Shown in pieces: positions 34,172-46,020 of a DNA stretch of 64,000 bases. The stretch is from Physella acuta (lineage: Eukaryota; Mollusca; Gastropoda; Physidae). Position 1 is the stretch's first letter, and each line of letters opens with the position of its first letter. Both the position numbers and the translations under genes were made by a program. The notes under the pieces were generated by a model. That model was not told the origin of the DNA and ran no database searches. It was given only the letters and a program-made list of their open reading frames with translations. Where the stretch lies: NCBI RefSeq assembly GCF_028476545.1, contig NW_026732030.1, positions 248,001-312,000 on the forward strand. Direction: 5' to 3'.

Positions 34172-36631
34172 GGAAAAAAGCAGGCCCCGCGCGCGGATGG
34201 TTGGCCCTAGGCCCGGCATCTTCCTAACGCCGACTCTGCATCCATCCATTGACAGTACAACACCCATCCATTGACAGTACAACATCCATCCATTGACAGT
34301 ACAACACCCATCCATTGACAGTACAACATCCATCCATTGACAGTACAACACCCATCCATTGACAGTACAACACCCATCCATTGACAGTACAACATCCATC
34401 CATTGACAGTACAACATCCATCCATTGACAGTACAACATCCATCCATTGACAGTACAACATCCATCCATTGACAGTACAACATCCATCCATTGACAGTAC
34501 AACATCCATCCATTGACAGTACAACATCCATAAGTTGACAGTACAACATCCATCCATTGACATTACAACATCCATTCATTGACTGTACAACATCCATCCA
34601 TTGACAGTACAACATCCATCCATTGACAGTACAACATCCATCCATTGACAGTACAACATCCATCCATTGACAGTACAACATCCATCCATTGACAGTACAA
34701 CATCCATCCATCGATTACAACATCCATCCATTGACAGTACAACATCCATAAGTTGACAGTACAACATCCACGAGTTGTTGCTATTTCAGGTGAGAATCTC
34801 AAGCTTTGCCACTCATGTCCAGCTGCCTACCACCCCACCTGTGGTGGGGCAGAGTTCAAAGGTCAAGCCATTGATACAGAAAAACTGAGTGAGACTCTAG
34901 GCACACAACAGAAAGAGATTTGGCTTTGTCCCCACTGTGTGCAGGGGAGGAAACTTTTGTATGGAGATATTGTCTGGATTAAACTAGGATTTTATAGGTG
35001 AGGAACTTGGACATTTAGTTTTTCAAATTGCTAAGAAGAAAATTCTTGAAGAGATAAGATGGTTATGTGGCCAGGGGTTAAATGAACATATAAGTTATGA
35101 GATCGATAAAGGGGTATGGACAAAATGTCTCAGATATGTATACAAGACATCTCAGAAATTTGTCTGTGATTTGAGATGGGCTTTTTACAAAAGGATTATA
35201 AATAAGTGTCAATTTCATAGACCAAATGACAGTCTAATCACGGTAGGATTTATTTAAAATGAATAAGCTGCTGTAGCAGATATTTTATTTGTTTTACTAA
35301 TTATTGTATTTAACTTAACCTTGCCTAATTAGTAGCTAGAGTTGAGACTAAAGCAAGTAGCTTCTAAATTTCTAGCTGCTGCGTCTCCTTCTAAATCTTT
35401 TTTTAATGTTTGTAGTCCCTGGCAAGGAAGTGCCTCATTAGGCAGTTTCTCACCAAACCTGTTTACAACAAGTTGTACATCTAAATTACTTATCTAGATG
35501 CTTCTGTGTGAATCCCAAGGTTTTTAACACAGCAGGCTTAACACCGTACAAAACCAATTGAAACTGAAGTGTAAACAGCTTCTCAGATTAGTTGTGGTTC
35601 AAAAAGTGCTGAGAGCATTGAGTTGCTAGAATCCAAAATTTACAAAATTCAATTTCTAAATTTGTGATGGGATTTCTGGGGGAGGGTTTAAAAAGGAAAG
35701 TTATAGTTTGGAAAATACAATTAGATTTAAACTCATTAGTAATTTTAGCCTTAAAACTACTTATATCACATGTATAAACATGAGAATAGTATAAAGATGC
35801 AGTTTTTGAGAATTTTTGAAAACTTTTTTCTAGATGGTGGCCTGGAGAGATCTGTCATCCTTTAACTGTCCCCAAAAAAGTGGCAAAGAAATCTCACAGG
35901 ATAGGAGAGTTCCCAGTGAGATTTTTTGGTGAAAATGTCTACTGCTGGAGTCATCAAGGGAGGTAAGTTGTGTTCAAGCTATACCAACAATACATGAGTT
36001 AATGCACATTAAATATTGTTTAAAACCTCATTCAAAATGGTAGTTAGCCAAATATTTGCATTTTATTGTCTTCTGTGCCAAACTAATAACCACATAGCAC
36101 AGCCGGCTCAGTTCTACTAGCACTATTATTCAAACATACAATTTATATATATAGTAACTCAGTTATTTTAAATAAAACCTGCATTGTCTTTGGTTTGATA
36201 TGTTGGAGGATGTATGATGAAGGTGAAAGAGGGTGATGACTTGATGAATGTGGTGTAAGATTAATAAAATAAAAGATTAGAGGAGTTATGTAATTTGGTT
36301 ACCTAAATTTATCAGGAAAAATTATTTTTTTAAATGGATTGAATTTTTTTTAAAACCTGGACGTGCTGTGAATAGGTTGAGAAAATGTGAGTGTAGAAGT
36401 TGGGATAGGGTGGTTAGTTTGGTGATTCTAAAGGTTACAAGAGAGGTTGCTAATAGCAAATAATTTCAATGTATTCTCAGGGTGTACCCGTTTGAAGGAG
36501 CCAGTTATCTCAGGGGCACCAGCACCAATGGCAACCTGGACAAGGATTATAACCTGGGTCTGAGAGAGGCCATAGCAGCTTCTTCTTTTGTTGCTAGGTT
36601 AAGACAAGAACAGAATGAAAAGGTTGAGTGA
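26728..36631 (+). CDS. NSD-family chromatin reader (PWWP-HMG-PHD-PWWP) without a SET domain
   Basis: Nuclear reader of histone marks by homology to NSD1/2/3. Exons: 26728-26989, 29231-29940, 30592-30844, 31360-31539, 31722-31901, 34790-34997, 35834-35962, 36481-36631. They join in frame to 690 residues. PWWP1 is at about 55-130 (GDLLWAKIRGYPFWPSMV, split by intron 1). An acidic S/D/E stretch lies at 205-247 and an HMG-like box at about 260-308 (VREGTFDVFL, QQWAIMK). The PHD cluster runs 350-585: CLVCGQGGGVLLKC with FHVQC, CSSCQKLDKATRKC, YSCVRCPTAYH and CHSCPAAYH. PWWP2 is at about 585-655 (RWWPGEICHP, GEFPVRFFG, VYPFEG). The reading frame ends at TGA 36629-36631. In other NSD proteins AWS, SET and post-SET follow at this point; none was found here. 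A donor-like AAG|GTTGAG at 36622 could instead splice to unseen exons. AATAAA occurs at about 37156. Confidence 0.88.
26967..28050. repeat. Tandem array of a 5' splice junction, 38 bp unit, 28 copies
   Basis: The unit is the end of exon 1 (TAATCTCTTCACCAAATCT, TTGG) plus the first intron bases GTGAGTACATCTTGC or GTGAGTACAGCTTGC. GTGAGT occurs at 26990 and then every 38 bp to 28016, with one more at 28044 in a shortened copy. The first copy is the true exon end (CTCTGG) and the later ones have CTTTGG. Since 38 is not a multiple of three, using a later donor shifts the frame, and the open frame past the first donor closes within two units. Confidence 0.95.
28051..29045. other. Unique part of NSD-like intron 1
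   Basis: Includes degenerate relics of the repeat (GTGAGTA near 28146 and GATGAGTAG near 28272), a poly-C run near 28396-28408 and a short CA run near 28830. No exon was seen. Confidence 0.55.
29050..29265. repeat. Tandem array of a 3' splice junction, 54 bp unit, 3-4 copies
   Basis: The acceptor of exon 2 (TTTTTTTATTTCAG, 29230) and about 34 bases of the exon are repeated upstream. AG ends at 29122, 29176 and 29230, 54 bp apart, and a decayed fourth copy lies near 29066. In the two upstream copies, the codon that is AAG in the true exon reads TAG. Only the last acceptor gives an open reading frame in the phase set by exon 1. Confidence 0.88.
29984..30175. repeat. Minisatellite close to an NSD-like donor, 18 bp unit
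   Basis: About ten copies of GACTCCCTCTAGTCAGA with small indels begin about 45 bases after the donor at 29941. Confidence 0.9.
30176..30591. other. Remainder of NSD-like intron 2
   Basis: AT-rich, ending in the acceptor TTTCTACCTTAAG at 30591. No other feature was seen. Confidence 0.6.
30845..31140. repeat. Degenerate repeat starting at an NSD-like donor
   Basis: The exon ends AATTGTCAGTCAG|GTGGGT. The intron then carries many copies of CTGTCTGTCAGGTTAGT, CTGTCTGTCAAGTTAGT and close variants. Some copies keep a donor-like CAG|GTTAGT, so the repeat resembles the junction itself. Two blocks near 30970-31010 and 31030-31070 are almost identical. Confidence 0.75.
31628..31690 (+). repeat. tRNA-derived SINE head fragment
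   Basis: TGGCCTAGCGG at 31636-31646 is an excellent Pol III A-box. It is followed by TAGAGAGTTGGACTGCTAAC, typical of the tRNA D- to anticodon-arm region. The stretch stops about 50 bases before the acceptor at 31721, and no B-box follows, so it is a truncated SINE and not a tRNA gene. Confidence 0.6.
31902..32267. repeat. 22 bp minisatellite, left part
   Basis: Copies of CAGTTGACAGTACAACATCC plus AT begin one or two bases inside the intron, at donor GTCAGT. Later copies read CATTGACAGTACAACATC and some lack the ACAGT. It is interrupted at 32267 by a hAT element and resumes at 34239. Confidence 0.95.
33574..33802. mobile_element. Nested hAT MITE with 8 bp target duplication
   Basis: Begins CAGTAGCGTAGCGAGG and ends GGTCGCTACGCCTCTG. 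AACTTGGT is duplicated at 33566-33573 and 33803-33810. The interior has four copies of G-run, TGCAAATCGAAA and TTTGA, as in the element at 7333. It sits inside the larger element 32268-34238, so it is the younger insertion. Confidence 0.93.
34089..34169. repeat. (TA)n microsatellite inside the 2 kb hAT element
   Basis: About 80 bases of perfect TA near the right end of the element 32268-34238. Confidence 0.97.
34239..34775. repeat. 22 bp minisatellite, right part
   Basis: About 24 copies of CATCCATTGACAGTACAACA plus TC, more uniform than the left part. The array reaches within about 15 bases of the acceptor TTGCTATTTCAG at 34789. The intron therefore consists almost wholly of this repeat and the inserted element. 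Confidence 0.95.
34998..35833. other. NSD-like intron within the codon WW of PWWP2
   Basis: Ordinary AT-rich intron separating …GFYR from WWPGEI. Nothing else was recognised. Confidence 0.6.
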
Positions 36632-36710
36632 AGTGTTGACAGGTGATCTCCCTTGTGTCTAGGTTAAGACAAGAGCAGGATGAAAAGGTTGAGTTAAGTA
36701 TTAGGTGATC
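36594..36710. repeat. 65 bp tandem duplication covering the end of the last NSD-like exon
   Basis: CTAGGTTAAGACAAGA, CAG, and ATGAAAAGGTTGAGT with the following AGGTGATCTCCC occur at 36594 and again at 36659. The first copy is the C-terminal coding end with stop; the second lies in the 3' region. Both carry AAG|GTTGAG, a weak donor-like junction. Confidence 0.85.
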
Positions 36711-37370
36711 TCCCGTGTGTGTAGCTGTAGTGTCATTGTATCACCAGGATCATCTGTAGGCTACCATGTGTACATGAGTGGGTTACTCTGTGTACACGAG
36801 TGGATTAATGTGTACATCATCAGGCTGGTGTTGTACATTATCATCACTGAAATTATTGTGTGTTGTACATGTGGTATTATTGACTAATGAAGAATTCCAG
36901 TATTCAGAAGTAAATTTATGATTTTACGTTTCTTTCAATAATCATTATTGAATTATTGTGTAATTATTTTTAAATCATGATAATTTAAATTTTGTTTTGA
37001 TAATTTAGTATTTTGATTTTATTTAAAATGTTTTCCTTTTAAGACATTTGTAACGGTCACCCTGACAACTTTATGTTAATTAAACTCTGCTTTGAAATTT
37101 ATTTGAACATTTGTAATGAGTACTCTAAGCCTACTGTACTGCAACTGTTTTGACAAATAAATCATTTAATTTCAGCTTTCTTTTAAATGTGTTGGTTGTG
37201 TGTTGTGCTTCATTTGTGATGGTGTTTTATATTTAGATGGTAGGCCTACTTGTCAATCTACATTCAGTTTTTTTTTCTGCAACTCATCTGATGTATGAAC
37301 AGGGTGTGACTCATGAGCTGTAGATTCTATTGGCAAGTTGTTTAAGCAACTCATTAATTTGGACAACGTA
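36632..37370. other. Probable 3' UTR and flank of the NSD-like gene
   Basis: AATAAA at about 37156 with a downstream T/GT-rich stretch (TGTGTTGGTTGTGTGTTGTG) gives a plausible poly(A) site about 530 bases after the stop. Confidence 0.5.
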
Positions 37371-37379
37371 GTCAGTAGG

Positions 37380-37835
37380 TGAACAAAACAGACATCTAAC
37401 TCATAAATGGCAAACAACAAAACAGACATCTAACTCATAACTGGTAAACAACAAAACAGACATCTAACTCATAAATGGCAAACAACAAAACAGACATCTA
37501 ACTCATAACTGGTAAACAACAAAACATACATCTAACTCATAACTGGTAAACAACAAAACAGACATCTAACTCATAACTGGTAAACAACAAAACAGACATC
37601 TAACTCATAAATGGCAAACAACAAAACAGACATCTAACTCATAAATGGCAAACAACAAAACAGACATCTAACTCATAAATGGCAAACAACAAAACAGACA
37701 TCTAACTCATAAATGGCAAACAACAAAACAGACATCTAACTCATAAATGGCAAACAAAAAAACAGACATCTAACTCATAAATGGCAAACAACAAAACAGA
37801 CATGTAACTCACAACTGCTAAACAGCAAACACCTC
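37380..37835. repeat. Minisatellite, 34 bp unit, about 13 copies
   Basis: Copies of ACAAAACAGACATCTAACTC followed by ATAAATGGCAAACA, with ATAACTGGTAAACA variants clustered in the left half. Confidence 0.95.
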
Positions 37836-39099
<1,264 letters not shown>

Positions 39100-39391
39100 G
39101 GATACAATTTTTTTTAAAGTGTATACAATAAATAAAATGTTCGGACTGTTTAAAAATAAAATGTGAAATTATTTTATCAATTTATTTAACAGGAAACGGG
39201 TACACCACAAACTAGTAATTAAAATGTGAATTGATTGTCAAGTTGTCAAGTCAAATTATTATAAGGACAGCGACTAAAAATGAAAGAAAAACAAGTTATA
39301 GACTTGAATTTTCGTATCTCAGGTAAAGTCCAAAATCGTATTGTATTTTAGCTCCTGTATTTAACATTATCTTATTTAACATGATCTCGCT

Positions 39392-39585
39392 CAGAGGCGT
39401 AGCGACCCCCCCCCCCCCCCCCCTTAAAACTTTCGATTTGCACCCCTTCCCTCACACTTTCGATTTGCACCCCCCTCAACCTTTTAATTTATTTTTCCGA
39501 CCCATTTTGGCGCCCCTAAGGTCGGCGCCCGTGGACGTATGTCCCCCCCCCCCCGCCCCTCCCCCGCCCCCGCCCCCCTCGCTGA
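39392..39585. mobile_element. hAT MITE, inverted orientation, clipped right end
   Basis: Starts CAGAGGCGTAGCGACCCC. The interior is the reverse complement of the copies at 7333 and 33574 (CTTTCGATTTGCACCCC units, TTTTGGCGCCCCTAAGG). The 8 bp ATCTCGCT occurs at 39384-39391 and 39586-39593. The right end reads CCTCGCTGA in place of a full CCTCGCTACGCCACTG. Confidence 0.85.
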
Positions 39586-39599
39586 ATCTCGCTGTTGTT

Positions 39600-42040
39600 T
39601 TTTTTTTTTTGTTTTTTTTTTTTGTTTTTTTCAATTCGACCTTACATGAAAATGGAACCGTTGGCTGTATAGGTTACATGCGAGCAAAGTGCCGCAATTG
39701 TTTTAGAACAACAATGATTAAAATTTTATTTCGAAGATTAAAAATAAGGAAGAGTAGTTGATATAATAGTGTTTTTTAAAAGCATAACGTTATCGCATGA
39801 CCCTGTGATGTATAAAAGCTGCAGGGTTGTAGGTCTACATAACAGAACTGACTTACAAATGGTAGTCCATAAAAGGGCGTCACGCGTCTCGGGAAGAAGT
39901 AGGGGGAGGTCTGAATGTTGTGAAGATAAGCTACAATGGCGAGTGAAGGAAAATTGTAAAAATGAAAAATGTTTAACTTATGTGCAACCCTTGAAAATAA
40001 AAAATAAAAAGTTATAATAAAGTAATGAAGAATGTAACTTTTATATAACTTACAATTGATAAATATTGTTATCGACATCATTCGTTTTAGTACGCCCCCC
40101 AACCCCCACCTCTCTACCTCTCTAATCATCTCTTGAAGTTGGAACCCTATACTCCACCTTTGTCTAGATAGGTCAGCTAATGTTTACATTGTTTACCCCT
40201 TATATTCCGCCCTTTCCATATTTCCTTATATTTAACAACCATTGCTTGTTTTAAAATGTAGTCAGACACATTGCGTTATTCGATTGATTTTGGTATCAAT
40301 CTTTTATGTTCTTCTTGGTCGAAACGCCGTTTGTGATAATTGAACTTGTATTGATTGGACCCGTGAAGATTTTAATTAACGTCTGCAGCCTTTTTGTTTT
40401 AAGCCTGATACTGTTGCCAGATAAATTCCCGACCGGGAACATCGAGATCAGTTGATCACATTCTCCCTCTTAAAGTTTAATAGGCGTCTGCCGGCCGTGG
40501 CAAAAGGTCTGTATTGTCTGTAGTCCGACAATAGGATTCTGATTCGTATTTATGTTGTTGTTGTTGTTTGGGTGTGTGGGGTTTTTTTCTTTTTTGCACA
40601 GATCATATAATATATATTATATAGAAATCGAAGATAAATGTGCGTTTTCGAATTCTCAGACACATTTTGAATAGGCACACATTTTTTATTACTACACACG
40701 TTTTTAATTGCTCCACATATTTTTAATTGCCACACTCATTTTAATTGCTTCATACTATCCAAACAAACGTAATTAGAGATCGCTAAAAATCAATTAAGGT
40801 GAGATAATCGGGTACAAACAAAGCCTCCGAAAAAATGTCCCCCTATTGAAATATAAACACCACGAAATATATCCTAACACGAAGACCCTCGACAAAAGGC
40901 CGTCAACAAAATGGCCCGCAATGATTGAGGCACATTATTCAGGGCGACACTGTCGGAGCCCCTGTTGTTACAGACTTCTTTGTCTAAGTCAAATTACCGG
41001 AACTGTACACTTAGCTCCTACCCTCCCTCTCTGGTTAGGTAGGTGGGCGTGTCTCCATTTACTTCATCGTTAGGCTGAATGTTAGATGGGACATTAAAAT
41101 ACCGCGTAAACATAACAGTCGGGGGAGGGGGGGGGGGGTGGACACTAGTAGAAGTATATATTTTCTACCTAAATTATGTTTTTGGACGAGCTTCGAGGGT
41201 GGTGGTGGAGGGTGGGGGGGGAGCGCTGCCCTCCTCCAAACGAAGAGATGCATGAAAGAAACTGTACGCCACGTGCCTACCTACGATATTGTATAGACGT
41301 CACTGTGTAGTGTGTGTTCGAAACATTGTTACTTTTATGTGGCTGTGTAGTGTGTGTTCGTCATATTGTTACTTTATGTGGCTGTCTACGTCACTGGGTA
41401 GTGTGTGTTCGTATAGTGTGTGTTCGCAACTTTGTTACCTAATGTGTCTGCCTACATATTGCAGTCGTATGCCCCGTGTCTTTGAACTGTTCATATCCAA
41501 TGGTAACCCCGGCATTGTAAACAAATGAAACAATGCAGACGACGGAAGTTACTGTCAAGCGGGCTGACGTCGCTGACTGTGTATACGCGGACATAAAGAC
41601 AAGAACCTCGACTGGCAGCAGACAGTAGATCGATAATCGATCAACACGGCTTCGTCTTGGTAAAACAAAATACGCCAAGATTTAATAGACGTTGTTCAAT
41701 GTGTTTGCCTAAGGCCTTATGTTACTAAACTAACAACAAAACAGGCAGCTAGTATAGTGAAGGAGGGGGGAGGGGCAGAGTACTCTTAGATTGTTAACAA
41801 AAATAGATTGCCGTCTTAAAGTAAGCGGTAGTTACGTCTTGAGAGAAAGATGACTTTTCAACATTAATCGAGTGCAAGCTAAATTAATAACTAAACATGT
41901 TGTGACGTGTGATTTCACACTATTTAAATACCTCCCAGTCATACACCTTTTTTTTCAGACTTGTTTTGTACTCTATGCTGGAATAAAATAGTGATTAGCG
42001 CCCCACCCCACCGCACATACACTACCAAACATTATTTACA
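39600..42040. other. Intergenic DNA, no gene recognised
   Basis: T-homopolymers at about 39598-39632, then mixed sequence with G-runs near 41120-41138 and 41210-41222. Short ORFs on both strands match nothing known. No AWS or SET motif (NHSCxPN-type) was seen in any frame. Confidence 0.45.
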
Positions 42041-42042
42041 AA

Positions 42043-42197
<155 letters not shown>

Positions 42198-42499
42198 CAT
42201 AACTTACGTTCTTGCAGACCATGTGTTAACACCGCCATTCTTACCTACGCCACCATTACCTACGCCTAAAAATAGGCTGTTGCTCGTATTTTTTAAACTC
42301 CACTAATTTCAAGTAAAATTATACCACAATAAAAGATGATTTTTTTCCCTACACATTGATACCAATTTTGTGTCTCTAGCTTAATTAGGAGCTAAGATAT
42401 GGCCTTTTAAAAATTTGTGGGCGTGGCTAAAACAGCTTAGACCTTCGTCATTCAAGTCAATGTTACATAAACAAAAAAGTTGGCACCGATGGTTTTTTC

Positions 42500-42602
42500 A
42501 TTGCATCATCACGGATTCGCATTTTTCGAAAAATTAAAAAATTATAATTTTATTGCATCATCCGGGATTCGCATTTTTTTTAAAACTAAAAAATTATAAT
42601 CA
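42500..42602. repeat. Local 49 bp tandem duplication
   Basis: ATTGCATCATCACGGATTCG, followed by CATTTTT and AAAAAATTATAAT, is repeated once with few changes (CCGGGATTCG). It may be part of an uncharacterised dispersed element; no ends were found. Confidence 0.6.
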
Positions 42603-43878
42603 AGCTTAAAGTCTAAGTTATACTGGACTGGATGTGATTTGAATGAGTAATTTAATGCCATTCATATTTTATTATTGACTTATTACTCCGTGTAAAAAAA
42701 AATAATGTAGATCTAGGTTTAAAATAAACTAGATCTAGTTATTGTAAATCGATTTATTAATACTTAATACTGTTACTACTATTATTATATAATAGAAATG
42801 CATAAGCACATATTACTGCACAAGTTCTTTATATCTAATTGTAATGAACGATATTACTTGGGTAGATGAAGTAGAGTAGACCTACATACACACACACACT
42901 ACATGATAAATGGAAGCAGCAACTGGTTGCCTTTACGTTACTTTCTCAGCCCCCCCCCCCCCCCACTTACTTGATATTCAGTGTCTATATCAGGAGGCCA
43001 TAATAAAATTATAGAACAAAATAAAAGAAAACAGCTGTCAAAGTGTGTACCAGTGTTTATTACTACTAAACTATGCAATGTAAATTATTAGAATGTGAGA
43101 AACACAGTATTAAAATACAGTAATCAGATTACCACATGAATTTTAATTTTGTCTAATAAAATAGAAACATTTAGGAGAATGGCAAAGTAAAAAAAAAGAT
43201 TTTTTTGCAATAATTTAAAAATATGTTTATCAGAGCAAAGAAATAAACTACGTAGTGACAACCTAAATTTAGCCCTTGTATAATCTACGATCAACACAGT
43301 ACCATAAAACAGTTACATAATCATAATTAGTGTGAAGAAACAAATCTACAGTACAAGAAATGAGCCTCGTCACATTACGATCCCTCTTAAGAAGAAAAGT
43401 AGTATAGTATTAATTATCCAGGAATAAACATTAAAATATTGGTTTAAAGTATAATTACTAGTAAATCTAACCATTCATTGAATGTATGCTGGAAAAAAAA
43501 ATAGGTGTCGAAAAATTTCTTAGACCACTTTAGTCTCTTTTTTAGTGTTAAAACAATTTTCTAAAGTATCAATTATAATTAATCTTTAGATACAATTAGC
43601 ACATCTGAGGAAAAAATATATATTTTAAAAAGCGTTAGTACTTGTGTGATAAATTAGTTTGGACCAACATTTTTGAAGCACATTAACTACTGATTCTAGG
43701 ATTATCTAGCTGATGTCAATTACCCTGAAAAATTAGTTAAGTAATTAATTAAAATGTAATTTTTTTTACACTATGAAAACTAAACTTAATTATAAACATT
43801 GTTAGTATTAGTTTTCAAAATAAGTTTACAATTCAGAGCAATCATTTTTTCAGTAACAATTTACAAAAACACTAATGT
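42603..43878. other. AT-rich intergenic DNA
   Basis: No exon or element recognised; one poly-C run near 42951-42964. Confidence 0.5.
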
Positions 43879-43929
43879 TTAAAAAATAAAGCTCATTTGT
43901 ATACTAAAAATGAAAGAAGTACTCTGAAA

Positions 43930-44779
43930 TTCTGATAAGCTATTATTCAGAAAGAAAAACAAGATTCCTACAAAGTCAACAACCAGTGATTCTGCCAGAT
44001 AACTGAAATCCTCAGAATTATCCTCATCCTCTGCCCAGTAGCTTATGGTGTAAAGAGCTGACTTTTGTTTTGTTTCTGGCACCCTTTTGATAGTCCTTCC
44101 ACTGTATTGCGACACACCCTGATCACCTTGCTTCCACTTATGAGTCAGCTGGACACCAATCAGATTTCCCGTCAGATACCTCTCCAGCTGTCGCACCAAG
44201 AAAGGCTCAGTAGAAGTCAACTGTCAACAACGCTTCCATGACTTTAAGAAACAGAGTAGATCTACATTTGATTGCCACATTGCATTCTTGTAAATGATCT
44301 TTATCAAAGGGCCAGAAATTAACTTCTTAATCAGCCTGAGTGCTTGCGGTGCTGCACGAGAACCCCAGGCTTCTTGAGATCTGCAAGCAGTTGAATGTAG
44401 ACTTAAGTCATGTCCCAGCAGCCACATCATTCTCTTTAAGATGAGCCTTGAATAAAGCTGGATCTCCATGGAAACTGTACCTGAAAAGAGAAGGGCAAAT
44501 GGAATTAGAATTTAGGAGACCATTTCACAAAATATATACCTAGCACAACGTATTGCAAAGTACATAAAATAAATATAAAAATTTGAAATAAATTCAGTCT
44601 CCATACTTACTGAATGTACTTCCACCTGAGACATTTGTTGAACATAGAAAGGGCTGTACACAAGTTCCACCAACCTATTCCACTCACAAGCCTCTGTTCT
44701 CCTCAGCCGCTTTATCTCAGCCACCAAGTTTATGATTGCATTAGTGATCCCCTTTACACCAAGTTGTAGGCACACAAGT
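43930..44779 (-). pseudogene. Probable decayed coding remnant with a Spindlin/Tudor-like end
   Basis: On the minus strand, 44779-44611 is bounded by AATTCTAG and GTAAGT and encodes LVCLQLGVKGITNAI… in its only open frame. A second block after CTCTTTTCAG (44481) has coding-looking pieces in more than one frame (for example FHGDPALFKAHLKENDV), so it does not continue the first cleanly. A third block from about 44216 follows TTGTTGACAG and encodes GVQLTHKWKQGDQGVSQYSG and ALYTISYWAEDED. That pattern resembles Spindlin/SSTY Tudor-like repeats (GCRISHGWKEG…LYLVKYDG). The family call is inference from that resemblance. It could be a diverged expressed gene with an unseen exon structure. Confidence 0.35.
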
Positions 44780-46020
44780 CTAGAATTTAAATTAATATTA
44801 ATAAAATTATCAAGTACTAAAATTGTCCTTAATAAAGAGGTCTAAGGGCATAGGGCTTTATAAAATTATATTATTGTATAGGACTAGTTATAGATATATA
44901 CAATACATAGGCCTATATTAATTTAAATATATTTATAGGCCTACTTGATGGAGAATTATACCTGAACTAGACTAAATCTATTCTTAACCATTTAACAATG
45001 TTTCACTATGTGACTAATTTTACAAGATCTGGATCTAGACTAGTACTTGTATGAAATAGAATAGTTTCGGCAAAAATAAAAAATAATAAAAACATTACTG
45101 TAACTGAAAACGTGTAAAAATATAACTAAAAAATTAATGTAGAGTCCTAATCAAACATAATGATTAAATGATTGTGTTCATCTAAATGTACTGAATTAAA
45201 ATAAATAGGCTAATTACTGAAATGGTATAGGCCTAGGACAGGACTAGTTAATACTTAATGCCTTAATGCAGAATTAGATGAACACTTAGGCCTATACCTA
45301 ATTAATTTAACTTATCTAGATTCTAGATCTAGAATCTATATCTAAATGAACTAGCACCTATTTCTTACTAGAATCTAGATCAGTGTTGGCTCTATTAGAT
45401 TCAATTAGATCTAGATTCTAGATCTAGAATTAAACTAGAGTCCAGAACTAGCTAGGCCTAAAGCTAGATTCAGTAGATTATTTTTTACTAGATCTATCTA
45501 GTAGTAGATCTATATAGTCTGATCTAGATCTAGTTACTATAGATCAATAGAGCTAGATCTAGTAATCTGGATTTGTTTTTCTAAATCCAAAATCTATTAG
45601 GCTATCTTAATAATATCATCTAGATCTAGATCTAGAAATCTAGATCAAAATTTAAGTCTACTTGTGTAAAAATCTAAAAATTAAATTAATGTCTAGACCT
45701 AATTGTCCTAAGTCTAAGTAATCAACCGTAATAACTTAGTAAATGTAGGCTTCTTAATCTAAATTATTAATATTTGGCCTAGTAATAGTAATATATCATA
45801 GATATCGGAGAGCCGTTATCAAGTAATGCGATATTTTAATAATGTAAGAATCACAGGAAATTTGGCGCGAAATTAAGGCTCTCTCGCGGACAGCCTTCCT
45901 AGGCTTGCGGACCATTGAAATCGTAATTTTAAAATATAGGTTAATTTTACAAGACCCAATTATTATTCTCATCAACATTTAGGCATCTCTTTCTAAATAT
46001 TAAGTACTTTATTATTCATA
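44780..46020. repeat. AT-rich region dense in TAGATCTAGA palindromes
   Basis: Overlapping TCTAGATCTAGA, CTAGATTCTAGATC and related palindromic words crowd 45310-45660. AGGCCTATA words are scattered before them. It is not a regular tandem array. No coding exon was seen. Confidence 0.7.

Larger units (their letters stand above)
32268..34238. mobile_element. 2 kb non-autonomous hAT element inserted in the minisatellite
   Basis: Left end CGAGCCGGCGTTAGGGGG and right end TCCTAACGCCGACTCTG are inverted copies. The shared subterminal motifs CCCTAGGCCC and GGCCCCGCGC lie just inside both ends. The 8 bp CATCCATC flanks both sides, as expected for a hAT target duplication, although the flanks are themselves repeats. 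The interior has no transposase, a second hAT at 33574-33802 and a (TA)n tract at 34089-34169. The open frame at 32774-33025 resembles nothing known. Confidence 0.85.

Noticed and set aside
31903-34767. Minus-strand ORFs reading MDVVLSMDGCCTVN repeatedly
   Set aside because: They lie in the 22 bp minisatellite of an intron of a plus-strand gene.
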